A DNA stretch of 64,000 nt from Plotosus lineatus (Eukaryota > Chordata > Actinopteri > Siluriformes > Plotosidae): positions 84,695,550 to 84,759,549 of the forward strand of contig CM045729.1 in the NCBI GenBank assembly GCA_024760905.1, given 5' to 3'. The notes beneath the pieces are model-generated. The model did no database searches. It worked only from the letters and a program-made list of their open reading frames with translations, and was not told the DNA's origin. A program made the position numbers and the translations under genes. This document shows, one piece after another, positions 21,196-33,242 of the stretch (position 1 is its first letter; each line of letters begins with the position of its first letter).

Positions 21196-23400
21196 TCAGA
21201 GTCCCGTTCTTACACTGTACCACAAATTCGGTTGTGTTTCTTTCCAGTCCTCAGCACCTTCTCCTGCTTTTACCATGTCTCCTAGTTTCTTCCAGCTCAT
21301 GGTACTGTGTTTATACAAGGACACGTGTGGAGGTGTCCATTGTCTTCGTAATGGCACCAGTTGTTTTGGCAGAATTGCTGCTGTCGCTGCATTTCCTGTT
21401 TCATCACCATACATAGAGGTGAGCGTTATTCTGGTTGGTGTGACCTTTTGCAATGCCCTGTCATAATCTGGGTTGAGATCTGGACAAGATCGGAACCACA
21501 TTATGTGTAGATCATCTGGATTCATGGCTTCGGTTCCTGGAACTGTTAATGACTTTCCTATTCTCATTAGGGCATCTCCTGTTGCACAGGGTTGTTTATT
21601 GGCAATATCAAGAGTGTAATAATAAAATTGCTCTCCATGTCCTTGCAGAACCATCAGGCCTTTTTCTTCCAATTGTTTTCTTCTTTTCACTAACATATGT
21701 CCTTGTGTGGCCGATGGAATTAGTCCTATTCCCAGCTGCAACATCCTATCTCTTCCTAGTAGATTTACCGGACATTCTGGCATATATAGTATCGACATGT
21801 GGCATTCAACAAGGTCCTAGAGAGTGAGCAGATGCCGGAGGAGTGGAGGAGAAGTGTGCTGGTGCCCATTTTTAAGAACAAGGGAGACGTGCAGAGTTGC
21901 AGCAACTACAGAGGAATAAAGTTGATGAGCCATATGAGGAAGTTATGGGAAAGAATAGTGGAAGCTAGACTAAGGGCAGAGGTCAGCATTTGTGAACAAC
22001 AGTTTGGTTTCATGCCAAGAAAGAGCACCACAGATGCAATGTTTGCTTTGAGGATGTTAATAGAGAAGTACAGAGAAGGTCAGAGGGAGCTACATTGTGC
22101 CTTTGTGGATCTGGAAAAAGCATATGACAGGGTGCCAAGAGAAGAACTGTGGTATTGCATGAGGAAGTCTGGAGTGGCAGAGAAGTATGTTAGAGTGGTG
22201 CAGGACATGTATGAGAGATGTAAGACAGTGGTGAGGTGTGCTGTCGGTGTGACAGAAGAGTTCAAGGTGGAGGTGGGACTGCATCAAGGGTCAGCTCTTA
22301 GCTCCTTCTTGTTTGCTATGGTGATGGACAGGCTGACAGACGAGGTGAGACAAGAATCTCCATGGACTATGATGTTTGCAGATGACATTGTGATCTGTAG
22401 TGAGAGCAGAGAACAAGTGCAGGAAAATCTAGAGAGGTGGAGGTATGCCCTGGAAAGGAGAGGAATGAAGGTTAGCCTCAGAAAATCAGAATACATGTGT
22501 GCGAATGAGAAGGACCCAGGAGGAACGGTGATGTTACAGGGAGCAGAGATAATGAAGGTGGAGGATTTTAAGTACTTAGGCTCAACAATCCAGAGCAATG
22601 GAGAGTGTGGAAAAGAGGTGAAGAAGCGTGTGCAGGCAGGCTGGAATGGTTGGAGAAAAGTGTGATGTGCGATAGGAGAGTGTCAGCAAGAATGAAGGGA
22701 AAAGTGTACAAGACAGTGGTGAGGCCAGCGATGTTGTATGGATTAGAAACAGTGGCGCTGAGGAAAAGGCAGGAGGCAGAGCTGGAGGTCGCAGAGATGA
22801 AAATGTTGAGGTTCTCTCTGGGAGTGACGAGGATGGATAGGATCAGAAATGAGTATATCAGTGGGACAGCCCATGTCAGATGTTTTGGAGTCAAAGTCAG
22901 AGAGGCTAGATTGAGATGGTTTGGACATGTACAGAGGAGGGATAGTGAGTATATTGGCAGTAGGATGCTGAGGTTGGAACTACCAGGCAGAAGGCCTTGA
23001 GGAAGACCAAAGAAGAGATTTATGGATGTGGTGAAGGAAGACATGAAGGTCGTTGGAGTCAAAAAAGAAGATGCAGAGGACAGGGTGAGATGGAGGCGGA
23101 TGATTTGCTGTGGTGACCCCTGAAGGGAGCAGCCGAAAGTAAAAGAAGAAAGAAGAAGAAGAAGATAGTATCGACATGTGGCATGTTGACCCTTCTGGAT
23201 CTCTGCTCCACACTGGTTTGGTAATGTAAACTTTACTGTGTAGGCCATTTGCGGCTCTGACTACTACAGTCTCATCATCATTTCTTAGTCCTGGTACTGG
23301 CTCATTGCAGGTGGTTCTACATGCCCCTGTGAAACATAGAAATGTAATTTCTTTTCCATTTACTATTATCCTTATTTCCGGTCTGCAGCCTTCTCATGCC
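21196..23400 (-). pseudogene. Retrovirus-like protease and downstream pol segment, split by RTE-A
   Basis: The upstream half (23400-23185) contains the active-site region, read as LCFTGACRTTC where a D-T-G is expected, so the catalytic Asp codon appears lost. The reading then continues on the far side of the RTE-A insertion at 21785 with CPVNLLGRD. The rest of the frame (to 21196) has no domain I can name. Confidence 0.55.
21806..23164 (+). mobile_element. RTE-A LINE, copy 2
   Basis: The copy is 5'-truncated and flanked by an exact 20-bp duplication, atagtatcgacatgtggcat, at 21786-21805 and 23165-23184. It encodes the reverse transcriptase with an intact FADDIVIC box (about 22370). A frameshift near 22663 and a TGA near 22997 break it. 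It ends with the gattTgctgtgg-type tail and gaagaa repeats. It sits inside the protease of the retrovirus-like element. Confidence 0.9.
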
Positions 23401-23523
23401 AATATTTCTTCTAAATTTAGGTCGACTTCTTCCTTTGGGATTGGGTCTTTTGTCTGTATGGCAGATTCAGTTTGGTAAGGGGAGGTGGTTAATTTAGGGC
23501 TGTTTTTAACCCTATTTCAGAAT

Positions 23524-24304
23524 TTACTGCATTCTCGTCTGGTGCAGATAGTCACGCCGAACTCTGGTTCTGCTTTTGTTCTGGACAATCTGTACTGTAG
23601 TGTCCTTCTTTTCCCCATGCCCAACACTCATTTCCTTCAGATGTATTGAATCCTCCTCTTCCTCTGCCTTGGCCTCTCCCTCGGCCTCTGCCTCTACTCC
23701 CTTGATAATACACCTCAGGGTCACCACAGTCCTCAAAGAAAGTTTCTACCTTTTTTAGTTTCTTCTTTTTGGTTACTTTGTCTGCATGCATCGCCTGATC
23801 TGCGTAATCTTCTAACTGCATTCTGCCATGGTTCCATACATGCTTTTCAATCCAGTGTCTCACTCTTTCCTGTGCCGCACCATGCAGTCCGATTTTCAGG
23901 TGTATTGTAAATGTTTGCCCTCCTGCTGGCCTGCCATCCACTATTCCGCTGTGTATCCATAACACTTTCTCATATCTGATCCTGAAATCTTCCCATGGTT
24001 CCTCATCACCTTGTTTAACTCTTCCCAGTGTCGTTCAGTCTGTTTGCTGTCTGAATTTGTTAGTGATTCTTGTCATAAGTTCAACTATTCTTTGGCGCAG
24101 ATCTCCACTATCATGTGGCAGAGGGTTACCCTTGGCTCCGAGAGGATTCCAATTTCCCATTATCTTGTGCCAATCCAACCCTAAACTACTCATCATAGCC
24201 TGTTGGACTTCAACAGCCAGCATGCGCGATTTAAAGAGAGGATTGTTTATGTTTGGTATCTTACATCCAAAGCGATTATTGTGAATGAAAACATTACTGA
24301 TCAT
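23524..24304 (-). pseudogene. Retrovirus-like gag fragments
   Basis: Frames 24304-24035 and 23965-23552 include GNWNPLGAKGNPLP, HLKIGLHGAAQERVRHWIEK and an Arg/Gly-rich stretch before ECWAWGKEGHYSTDCPEQ. The last is a nucleocapsid zinc knuckle in which the second Cys has become Trp. The fragments are separated by stops. Confidence 0.55.
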
Positions 24305-25316
24305 GAGCTTAGTCGAATGTGTTCAATCAAAATGTGGGTTGAATCCAATAAATATGGAGCAGTAAATGAAGGTGGTCCTACCGGACTCATAACTAATGTA
24401 TGTCAGAACAACATTATCGGTCAGAATTTATACTTTATCCTCACATTGAGGTGATGGAGGTGAATGCCAACTATTGGTCTCTAATCGGGGTCATAAACTC
24501 TTTGCTTGGGTTTGTACATACAGTACTATATTAGCTTCCACTTCAACACCAATGGCAGTTGTTTTTTGACAGATAAGAGACTGCATCTTAATAAATAAAA
24601 GAAATGTGTTCAGGATACATGTGTTTAAAATGTGAGGATGAGAGATGGGTGATGTGAAAAGGGCTATAACAAAGAGATTAAGATTAAAGATATGCAAGGG
24701 CGATGGCTGGTCTGGCCATGGGGGTGCACATCTCGGTTGACCTGAACTCGAGTCTCAGGGGCTAAGAGAAAGCCTTGAAGCTTTAAGCCTTAAAGGGAAA
24801 ATGAAACGGCAACTAAATAAGCTATTGTGGCTTGTACTGATAATATTATGTTTGTTGATTGGTCAGCTCGGGTGTGCACGTGCGCAGTGCCCGTTACACG
24901 TTAACTTTTGGTTTTCATTCTTGACTCTAGTCATGCGGAACTTATCTCCAAGTTTCTCTTTAATAATAGTCATGAAGTTCATTTATAAGATTGTGAACAC
25001 ACATAATTTCTTGTCCAGCTGAACTGAACTCCTGCTGTGTGGGGGGTGGGAGGGCACGTGCACCCTGTGCTCCCCCCTCCCCCAGCCTACGCCCTTGATG
25101 TGCTGGATTGTGAGGGCAGGAGGAATGAACAAAAGAGTTGTTAATATTTTTGAAAGCAGTACAAGACTGCAGTGAATTAATAAAACCAAAAGGAGGCAGT
25201 AATGTAATAAGAAAACAACTGTAATAAACCCAAAAGAAGAAGAAATAGGAGGCAAAGGTGGAGAAAAACAACAACGTTTTTTCATCTGATCATATATGAC
25301 CTAATTTTACACACTC
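24305..25316. other. Stretch without recognised gene
   Basis: No coding exon, TIR pair or tRNA-like box was recognised. GC-rich (25030-25090) and A-rich (25180-25280) patches are present. Confidence 0.3.
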
Positions 25317-25332
25317 ACAGTTAGACTGGATC

Positions 25333-25702
25333 AAATGGGGCAGTGGTAGTATAGTGGTATAGGGCGCTGGATCGCTGATCCAAAGGTTGGGGGTTCGAGT
25401 CCCACTCTCCACAAGGTTGCCACTGCCCCCCCCCCCCAGCGCGGCTAACTGGGTTATCAAAGGCGGGCCATGTCTCTCACTCTCTATGGTGAGAGGCATG
25501 TAAAAGAACCATTGCTGACTTTCGTAAAGAGTAGGCTGCAAAGCCGTCAGCGTGTTTCTGTCCCTTGCTAAAAGGGTTGTGACAGGAAGGGCATCCGATG
25601 TAAAATCCTCTGCCAAATCAACCATGCGAATCAGATGATTCGCTGTGGGAACTCCCGAGTAAAAAAAAGGGGGGGGGGGCCGAAGGGAAGACAGACAGAC
25701 AG
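25333..25702 (+). repeat. SINE-1, full-length copy
   Basis: An exact 16-bp duplication, acagttagactggatc, lies at 25317-25332 and 25703-25718. The head is tRNA-like (A box tagtatagtggtatagg, B box ggttcgagtcc). The body includes ggcatgtaaaagaaccattg. The 3' part includes aggaagggcatccgatgtaa and then the RTE-A tail gatgattcgctgtggg, ending in gacagacagac. This suggests RTE-A or a close relative mobilised it. Confidence 0.85.
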
Positions 25703-25936
25703 ACAGTTAGACTGGATCGAAACAGAAATGAAAGCTTGTTGTTGGTCCAGGGTGTACAAAAATGTACAACTCCGTCTTTTTCTTCTTCTTTTCCTTTCGG
25801 CTTTTGACTTTAGGAGTCGCCACAGCGAATCATCTGCCTCCATCTCACCCTATCCTCTGCATCTTCTCTTCCACCAACTGCATTCATGTCGTCCTTCACC
25901 ACGTCCATGAATCGTCTCTTTGGTCTTCCTCTAGGC

Positions 25937-27264
25937 CAGGGGTTGGCAACCTTTGCCATTCAAAGAGCCATTTGGACCCGTTTTCCACATTAAAGAAAAC
26001 ACTGGGAGCCACAAATCCTTTTTTGACATTTTAAATCAAATCACACTGCATAATGTTTTTCCCCTTTTTCCTTCATGTTAATATAAAATAACAATATGTT
26101 ACATTGATTTAAACGACTGCAGAGACCATTAAATTACAATTCTGTTTGCAACAAAAACATTTAGATTAAAAAAAAATTGCCAGCCTCCCGCGACCGAATT
26201 AGAATTAAGCGGTTCAGAAAATGAATGAATGTGTTCGAATCCTTCTTGTGTTTTTATAAAGAAAAAGAATATCCATCCCACCAAGCGCGGGACGGGCTGC
26301 AGCCAGATGTGTAACGGGTTGGGTTGCCAACCTCACCAATCACGCCCTTCGTGGGATCTTCTTTTCTTTATTCGTTATATTAATGTTGTTTTGTCATAGT
26401 TTTAATTTACAAAAATGACACCAACACAGAAAAGTATTTGAAGACTTATTTTAAGAAGGAGCCTGCTCAACATTCTTTTAAATAAATATTAATGCTTAAT
26501 GCTGCACTGACCGACCCATTCTCAGAGTGGATACTGAACCACAGTGAGGACAGTTATTTAATCTGGAGATTGCTGTGCATAAACAAATCTCATCCACATC
26601 TCTTCCTTCAGCTGTGATTTCTGTTCCTGAATTACAAACCCTGGTGGCAGAAAAAAATATCTCTCTCACCGCACTGCTGCTTGCCATGAGCTCTTTTAGG
26701 GCTCTTTTATATTTATTTGGTGGGGGGGGGGTGATTTTGTGTGTGTCCTTGTGTTCTTGTGGACACACCCAAAATCACCCCTCCCACACCAAATAAATAT
26801 CCGCCCACATCTGTGACTCTTAATTTTCATCTATGTAATTTTCAACCCGAAAGAGCATTGGAAGGGTACCCAGATCATTCAGGTGAAAAACCTAGATTGG
26901 ACATCACTGTTTCAATTCTGAAGTGGGGCCATCTTGGTGGGATCACATGACTGTTTAAGACTTAAAGCAAGGTGGCTCACGAAGATGGCTCCAATTCAGA
27001 ATTGGAATAGTAATGTCCACTCTAGGTTTTTTCTTTTCTTTTGATTATCAGTGATTGGTGGGAACAGGTGGAAGGTGTGGCTATTGTTTGGTTGAAGTGA
27101 AAACCTGCACCCACACCGGCCCTTTGCTGTGTGAGTAACTAAGCACTTTGTGGTGCACCAGTCAGCCACCGTAAAGCACAACTTTATTTTGAAAAGCCAT
27201 GGAGCCGCACCAGAAAGGTGAAAGAGCCGCACGCGGCTCCGGAGCCGCGGGTTGCCGACCCCTG
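25937..27264. mobile_element. hAT-type non-autonomous element, 1.3 kb
   Basis: The ends are caggggttggcaacc and ggttgccgacccctg, with an exact 8-bp duplication ctctaggc at 25929-25936 and 27265-27272. No transposase frame is visible. It contains a perfect-looking hairpin (about 26711-26800) and a nested palindromic MITE around 26895-27140 that recurs inverted at 42758-43000. Confidence 0.85.
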
Positions 27265-28478
27265 CTCTAGGCCTTCTGCCTGGTCGTTCCAACCTCATCA
27301 TCCTACTACCAATATACTCGCTATCCCCCCTCTGTACATGTCCAAACCATCTCAATCCAGCCTCTCTGACTTTGTCTCCAAAACCTCTTACATGTGCTGT
27401 CCCTCTGATGTGCTCATTTCTGATCCTGTCCATCCTCGTACTCCCAAAGAGAACCTCAACATTTTCATCTCCGCTACCTCCAGCTCTGCCTCCTGTCTTT
27501 TCCCTAGGGCCACTGTTTCTAAGCCATACAACAACGCTGGCTGTCCTCAACACAGTCTTGTACACTTTTCCTTTCATTCTTGCCGATACCTTCCTATCAC
27601 ACATCACCCCAGACATGTTTCTCCAAAAATTCCAGCCAGCCTGCACACACTTCTTCACCTCTTTTCCACACTCTCCATTGGTCTGGATTGTTGAGCCTAA
27701 GTACTGAAAATCCTCCACCTTCCTTATCTCTGCTCCCTGTCACCTCACCATTCCTCTTGGGTCCTTGGCATTCATACACATGTATTCTGTCTTACTGAGG
27801 CTGACCTTCATTCCTTTCGTTTCACATCTCTTATACAAGCCCTGCACCACTCTAACACAGTTATCTGCCACTCCAGACTTCCTCATGCAATACCACAGTT
27901 CCTCTTTCGGCACCCTGTCATATGCTTTCTCCAGATCCACAAAGGCACAATGAAGCTCCGTCTGACCTTCTCTGTACTTCTCCATTAACATCCTAAAGGC
28001 AAACACTGCATCTGTGGTGCTCTTTCTTGGCATGAAACCAAACTGTTGTTCACAAATGTTGACCTCTGCCCTTAGTCTAGCTTCCACTATTCTTTCCCAT
28101 AACTTTATTGTATGGCTCATCAACTTTATCCCTCTGTAGTTGCCACAACTTTGCACATCTCCCTTGTTCTTAAAAATTGGCACCAGCACTCTGCTCACTC
28201 TCTAAGACCTTGTTAAATGTTCTTGTCAGGAAATCTACTGCTATCTCTCCTAGGCACTTCCATACCTCCACCGGTATGTCATCAGGACCAACTGCCTTTC
28301 CATTCTTCATCCTCACTTCACCCTTACTAATCTTTATTACTTCCTGGTCTTCAACAGTCGCCTGTTCTACTCTTTTTTTCTCTCTCATTTTCCTCATTCA
28401 TCAGCTCTTCAAAGTTCTCTTTCCATCTTCCCAGCACACTTCTGTCATCAGTCAATATATTTTCCTCTCTATACTTAA

Positions 28479-29430
28479 TCACTCTAATTTGCTGCACATC
28501 CTTCCCATCTCTATTTCTCTGCTGTGCCAACCTGTATACTGTAAATCATTTTCTCCCTCCTTACTGTCCAACCTCGCATACAAGTCATCATACGCCCTCT
28601 GTTTGGCCTTTGACACCGCTACCTTCACCTTACGCTGTGTCTCCCTGTACTCCTGTTTACTCTCTTTGGTCCTCTCAATGTCCCACTTCTTCTTAACGAA
28701 CCTCTTCCTTTGTACACACTCCTGCACTTCCTCATTCCACCACCAAGTCTCCTTATCTCCTCTCCTTCCAGATGACACACCAAGTATTCTCCTACCTGTC
28801 TCCCTGTTCACATTAGCTGTAGTTGTCCACTCATCTGGAAGCACTTCCTGACCACCCAAAGCCATTTTCAACTCCTCCTTGAAGACAACACGACACTCTT
28901 CCTTTTTCAGCTTCCACCACTTTGTCTTCTTCTCTGATTTTGCCTTCTTCACCTTCCTCACCATCACTGTCATTCTGCACACCACCATCCTATGCTGTTT
29001 GGCAACACTCTCACCCGCTACTACTTTGCAGTCACTGACTTCCTTCAAATTACATCGCCTACACAAGAAGTAGTCTACCTGTGTGCTCCTACCTCCGCTT
29101 TTATGTGACCCTATGCTCCTCTCTCTTCCTGAAGAAAGTATTCACCACAGCCATTTCCATTCTTTTTGCAAAATCTACCAATATCTGTCCTTCTGCGTTC
29201 CTGTCCCAGATACCAAACCTGCCCATCACTTCCTCGTCCCCCTGTTTCCTGCACCAACATGTCCATTGAAGTCTGCCCCAATGACCACTCTTTCATCTCT
29301 GGGGGTATTCTGCATCACTTCATCTAACTCACTCCAGAATCTCTCCTTCTCTTCTAGCTCACATCCTGCTTGTGGGGCATAAGCACTAACAACATTGAAC
29401 ATCACGCCTTCAATTTCTAACTTGAGACTC
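28479..29430 (-). pseudogene. RTE-A endonuclease part, copy 3
   Basis: The frames encode [32 protein letters not shown] and the linker up to YDDLYARL. The first catalytic residues are beyond the 5' truncation. Frameshifts occur near 29110 and 28550. Confidence 0.6.
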
Positions 29431-29447
29431 ATCACTCTGTCTGACAC

Positions 29448-30037
29448 TGACCGGCTTATTGTTAGCTTGGGATCGCAGGGGATAAAGGCCGTGTAGCTGG
29501 CTGGTGCAATCGCCTCATCGGGTGTACTTTCCTCGAGCCATGTTTCACAGAAACACAGCATGTGGTAGTCCTGTAGATCCCTCTGCGCTGTAATCTGAGC
29601 TTGAAGCTCATCTATCTTGTTTTGCAGGGACTGAACATTTTCAAGCAGTATGACCAGATGTGCTTATCTTCCACTTCTAACCAAGTGCCGGAGACTCTGC
29701 GAGCTCCGCCTGGGCTTATTGTTAGCCGGGATGCGGCTAGCATTGAGCTACCATAGCATATTATCTCAGGATAGGAGTTGAGCGTGCTTCGTTGTACATG
29801 CCCGAGGACTCTGATCTCATAGCTGTAGTAGGCTCGACCGATCATAGACGAGCATAGTGCAAAACATGAACCAACAAAACAACAAATAAAAAAAATTAAA
29901 ACAAATAAAGAAACAACTTGACTCTGAGAACTCCGCGACGTCGCCCTCTTGGCAGCGCCATCTTGGAGACGTCACGTTCAATGCAAAAGCATCTGTGGAT
30001 TATCTCGATTCGCGGGAGGGCTCGTAACCTGTATACA
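29448..30037 (-). repeat. Fragment with LINE-E endonuclease snippet and flanking repeat
   Basis: On the minus strand 29561-29470 encodes FCETWLEESTPDEAIAPASY, an APE-type endonuclease start unlike RTE-A. This snippet and the adjoining sequence (cataccatagcatatt-like and gcatagtgcaaaacatgaac blocks) recur at 30830-31200 and 38640-39060. Confidence 0.5.
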
Positions 30038-30038
30038 C

Positions 30039-31872
30039 AGTAGGCCTCGACATTTGCGGGGGTTCGGTTCCGAGCCCTACGACATTCGCGGGGGTTCGGT
30101 TCTGAGCCCTCCCGCGAATCGAGATAATCCGCGAGTTCTGTACCCAGACTGTACCCCATGTATTACGTCACATGCACGAATGAGTAGCAGTAAGTAAAAT
30201 ACTATGTATCTATTACATGCGCTAAAATATGCTTCTTCAACACATTCTATAGACAGTCTTACTCATTAATACAGTATTAATGTAATAAAATGTAGTAATG
30301 ATTCAGAAAAACTTTTTAATTTTTACTCTTATTTTTATTGATGATAAAATATAAATATAGCATATACTGTTGTAAAGCACTCGTTTTAAAGTCTTTTTCA
30401 ATTATTATTCCAGTACAGTACCTAATTAATGTTTGTGCGTGAGATTTTGTGTTCTGTAGCATGTTTAACAAATGATACCAAAAGGATAAACTTTATTACG
30501 CTTCATGTCCTTTTACATTGAACTTGGAGTGACATCTTGGAGTGACGTCACCACGATGGCACTGCCTGGAGGGCAACGTCGCGGAGGTCTCGGAGTCAAA
30601 TTGCTTCTTTGTTCGTTTTAATTTGTATTATTTGTTTGTTCATGTTTTGCACTATGATCAGTCAACCCTACTACAGCTATGAGCAGCTTCAGCTTCGGGC
30701 AACTAAGCACGCAACAACTATTTTCTATCTATTCTATGCTATGGGAGCTCCATGCTAGCGGTTACCGGCTAAGCCCAGGTGGAGTTCTCAGAGGCTTGGT
30801 TAGCACTTCTAGCCGTACTACTTGAAAACGTTCAGTCCCTGCGAAACAAGATGGACGAGCTTCATGCTCAGATTGCAGCGCAGAGGGTACAACAGGACTG
30901 TATTTCTGTGAAACATGGCTCGAGGAGAGTACACCCGATAAGGCGATTATACCAGCCGGCTACACGGCCTTCATCCCCTGCAATCCCAAGCGCCAGAGTC
31001 GTCGTTCGGCCCCTTCCCGCCTGGGCTTCTTGTCCACTGGGGTGCGGCTCGCACTGAGCTGCCTACCATAGCATATTAGCTCTGCTAGCCGCATCCCGGC
31101 TAACAAGCCCAGTTGAGCGTGCTCAGTTATATATGCCCGAAGATACTCCGATCTTATAGCTGTATAGTGCAAAACATGAACAAACAAAACAACAAATAAA
31201 ATTAATAAATTAAAACGAACCATAGCATGCTAGGTCCACTAGGAGCATGCTAGCTATGCTTAGTTATACACACCCTTATAGCTGTACCGGGCATAGTGCA
31301 AAACAAAACAAAACAACAAATAAAACTAATTAAAACGAACAAAGAAACAATTTGACTCTGAGAACTCCGCGACGTCGCCCTCTGGGCAACGCCATCTTGG
31401 AGACGTCACTCCAACTTCAGTGTAAAAGGACATGAAGAGTACTGTAATAAAGTTTATCCTTTTGGTATCGGTTGTTAAACATACTACAGAACATAAAAGC
31501 TCATGCATAAACATGAACTTAGGTACTGTACTAGATTAATAATTGAAAAAGATTTTAATACAACAGTTCAGAGAAAGGAGAAAGTCTTATTTCTTCAGAA
31601 GACACATCCAGCATTTTCTATCGCTTAGCCAGAGAAGACGCACAGCGCTTGAGTGGTATCATAGAGCTTAACTGGTAATTAAAACACAAAAAAAAGTAGG
31701 CTCATTGAAACTTGTGTGCGAATGAGTAAAAAGGGGCGGGACATCAGCTCAACCAATCAGCAGAAAGAAGGACAGCCATTGGCTTAATTTGAATCACGTG
31801 CCGGTTGGTGGGCACATCGCGTGTACTCAAACCGCGAATGCAAAACCACGAATTGTCAAGGGCCTACTGTGT
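30039..31872. mobile_element. CAGTAGGCC-ended DNA element, 1.8 kb
   Basis: The left end cagtaggcctcgacatttgc and right end caagggcctactg are inverted repeats. Inside are the LINE-E endonuclease snippet (30830-31010) and blocks containing ccgcgacgtcgccctct in both orientations, giving a large internal inverted repeat. No transposase was recognised. Tigger or piggyBac affinity is possible; the target duplication is unclear. Confidence 0.5.
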
Positions 31873-31876
31873 GTCT

Positions 31877-32227
31877 GTCTGTCTTCCTTTCGGCTTTTCC
31901 CCTTTTATTCAGGAGTCGCCACAGCGAATCATCTGATTCGCACGTTTGATTTGGCAGAGGTTTTTACGTCGGATGCCCTTCCTGTCACAACCCTTTTAGC
32001 AAGGGACAGAAACACGCTGATGACTTTGCAGCCTACTCTTTACGAATGTCAGCAATGGTTCTTTTACATGCCTCTCACCATAGACAGTGAGAGACATGGC
32101 CCGCCTTTGATAACACAGTTAGCCGCACTGGGGGGGACAGTGACAACCTTGTGGAGAGTGGGACTCGAACCCCCAACCTTTGGATCAGCAATCCAGCGCC
32201 CTATACCACTAGACCACCACTGCCCCC
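31877..32227 (-). repeat. SINE-1, second copy
   Basis: It is the minus-strand counterpart of 25333-25702, with the RTE-A-like tail at the left (cttttcc...caggagtcgccacagcg) and the tRNA-like head at the right (gggactcgaacccccaacct). It abuts the end of the CAGTAGGCC element. Confidence 0.8.
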
Positions 32228-32230
32228 TAG

Positions 32231-32271
<41 letters not shown>

Positions 32272-32275
32272 TAGT
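32228..32275. repeat. (AT)n(AC)n microsatellite
   Basis: About 22 bp of AT repeat run into about 20 bp of AC repeat. Confidence 0.9.
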
Positions 32276-32571
32276 CAGTCCCAACTTTCGAACGAAATTA
32301 ATGTGTTCCAGAGCCATTTTCGTATAGCAGGGATTTCGTAAGTAGGGGTAGCATCTTAGATGTTAAACGCCTAATTCGTTCCAAGTCTCCAGTCTTTGAA
32401 CTGGATAAACCCCATAAACCCTTTAAAAATAATGAAAGTACACCAATTTTGTAAGAAATGTGTTTAAAGTAAAAGAAGATTATTTATTAAACCATTTAAA
32501 CATTTTATGAACATATTAAACCATTTTATTAACATATTTATTAATGAAGCCATTATTAAACATTTTTTTAT

Positions 32572-32613
<42 letters not shown>

Positions 32614-33242
32614 GTCTTTCTCTCTCTCTCACACACACACACAGACATGCAATGTATTGTACACTAGCGCTGCAGGCCACGCCCACAAGACGTGCAGTTC
32701 AATTGATTCCTCTATTCAATTCAACTTGATTCCTTGAGGGATCGGAATTCCAGATGAGCTCAAATGCGCCCACATTTATGAAACATTTACTAAATTAAGC
32801 AGCTTAAAAACTAAAATAAAAACTAAAGAGTTATTCCTTCTCTCTCTCTCTCTCTCTTTCTCTGCGGGCCATGCCCACAAGACGTGGAATTCAAAGCGCA
32901 TTCTCTGCTTGACAAACTCAACTTTAACTTGATTCCTTGAGGGAATGGGATTCCAGATGAGCTCAAATGCACCCACATTTATGAAACATTTACTAAATTA
33001 ACCAACTTAAAACCTAAACTTCCTTCTCTCTCTATGTGGGAGGCCAGCGGGGCGGGATGTTGAGAGACAGCCAATGAGAGAGCAACTCGCGCGTCGTGTG
33101 AAATTTTGATTGGCGCGTTTGAATTTTGAATTTCTTTTCATAAGAGGAGCTTGTTTTCGTATCCCGGGGATGGAAATGTATGGAAATGATCTTCGTAACC
33201 CGGGGATTTCGTACCTTAGGGTCTTCATAAGTAGGGGGCTGA
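32276..33242. mobile_element. Non-autonomous TIR element
   Basis: The left end cagtcccaactttcgaacga and right end tcttcataagtagggggctg are imperfect inverted repeats of the Tigger/mariner type. Inside, the block gattccttgaggga-tcgga and the following 80 bp are repeated (about 32710 and 32930). It also holds a CA microsatellite (32575-32612) and a CT-rich tract (32836-32862). Confidence 0.5.

Larger units (their letters stand above)
21060..24304 (-). mobile_element. Retrovirus-like element, gag and protease fossil
   Basis: On the minus strand the order is gag (24304-24035), gag C-terminus with zinc-knuckle-like motif (23965-23524), protease (about 23400-23185 and 21785-21700) and a further pol segment (to about 21196). 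The motif CPVNLLGRD is typical of retroviral-type proteases. Stops in gag and protease and a LINE insertion (21806-23164) show that it is long dead. It could be an endogenous retrovirus or a retrovirus-like LTR element; no env or LTR was identified. Confidence 0.6.
25772..29447 (-). mobile_element. RTE-A LINE, copy 3, split by a hAT element
   Basis: On the minus strand the element runs from a 5' truncation at about 29447 (inside the endonuclease, at [13 protein letters not shown]) through endonuclease, reverse transcriptase and C-terminus to the tail at 25772. A hAT (25937-27264) interrupts it near the 3' end. The reverse transcriptase jumps from VVQGLYKRCE straight to KGMKVSLSKTEYMC near 27820, so roughly 95 codons including the FADD box are deleted. 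Confidence 0.8.

Noticed and set aside
32575..32660. Thr/His-rich open frames over the CA repeats
   Set aside because: Low-complexity translation of microsatellites.
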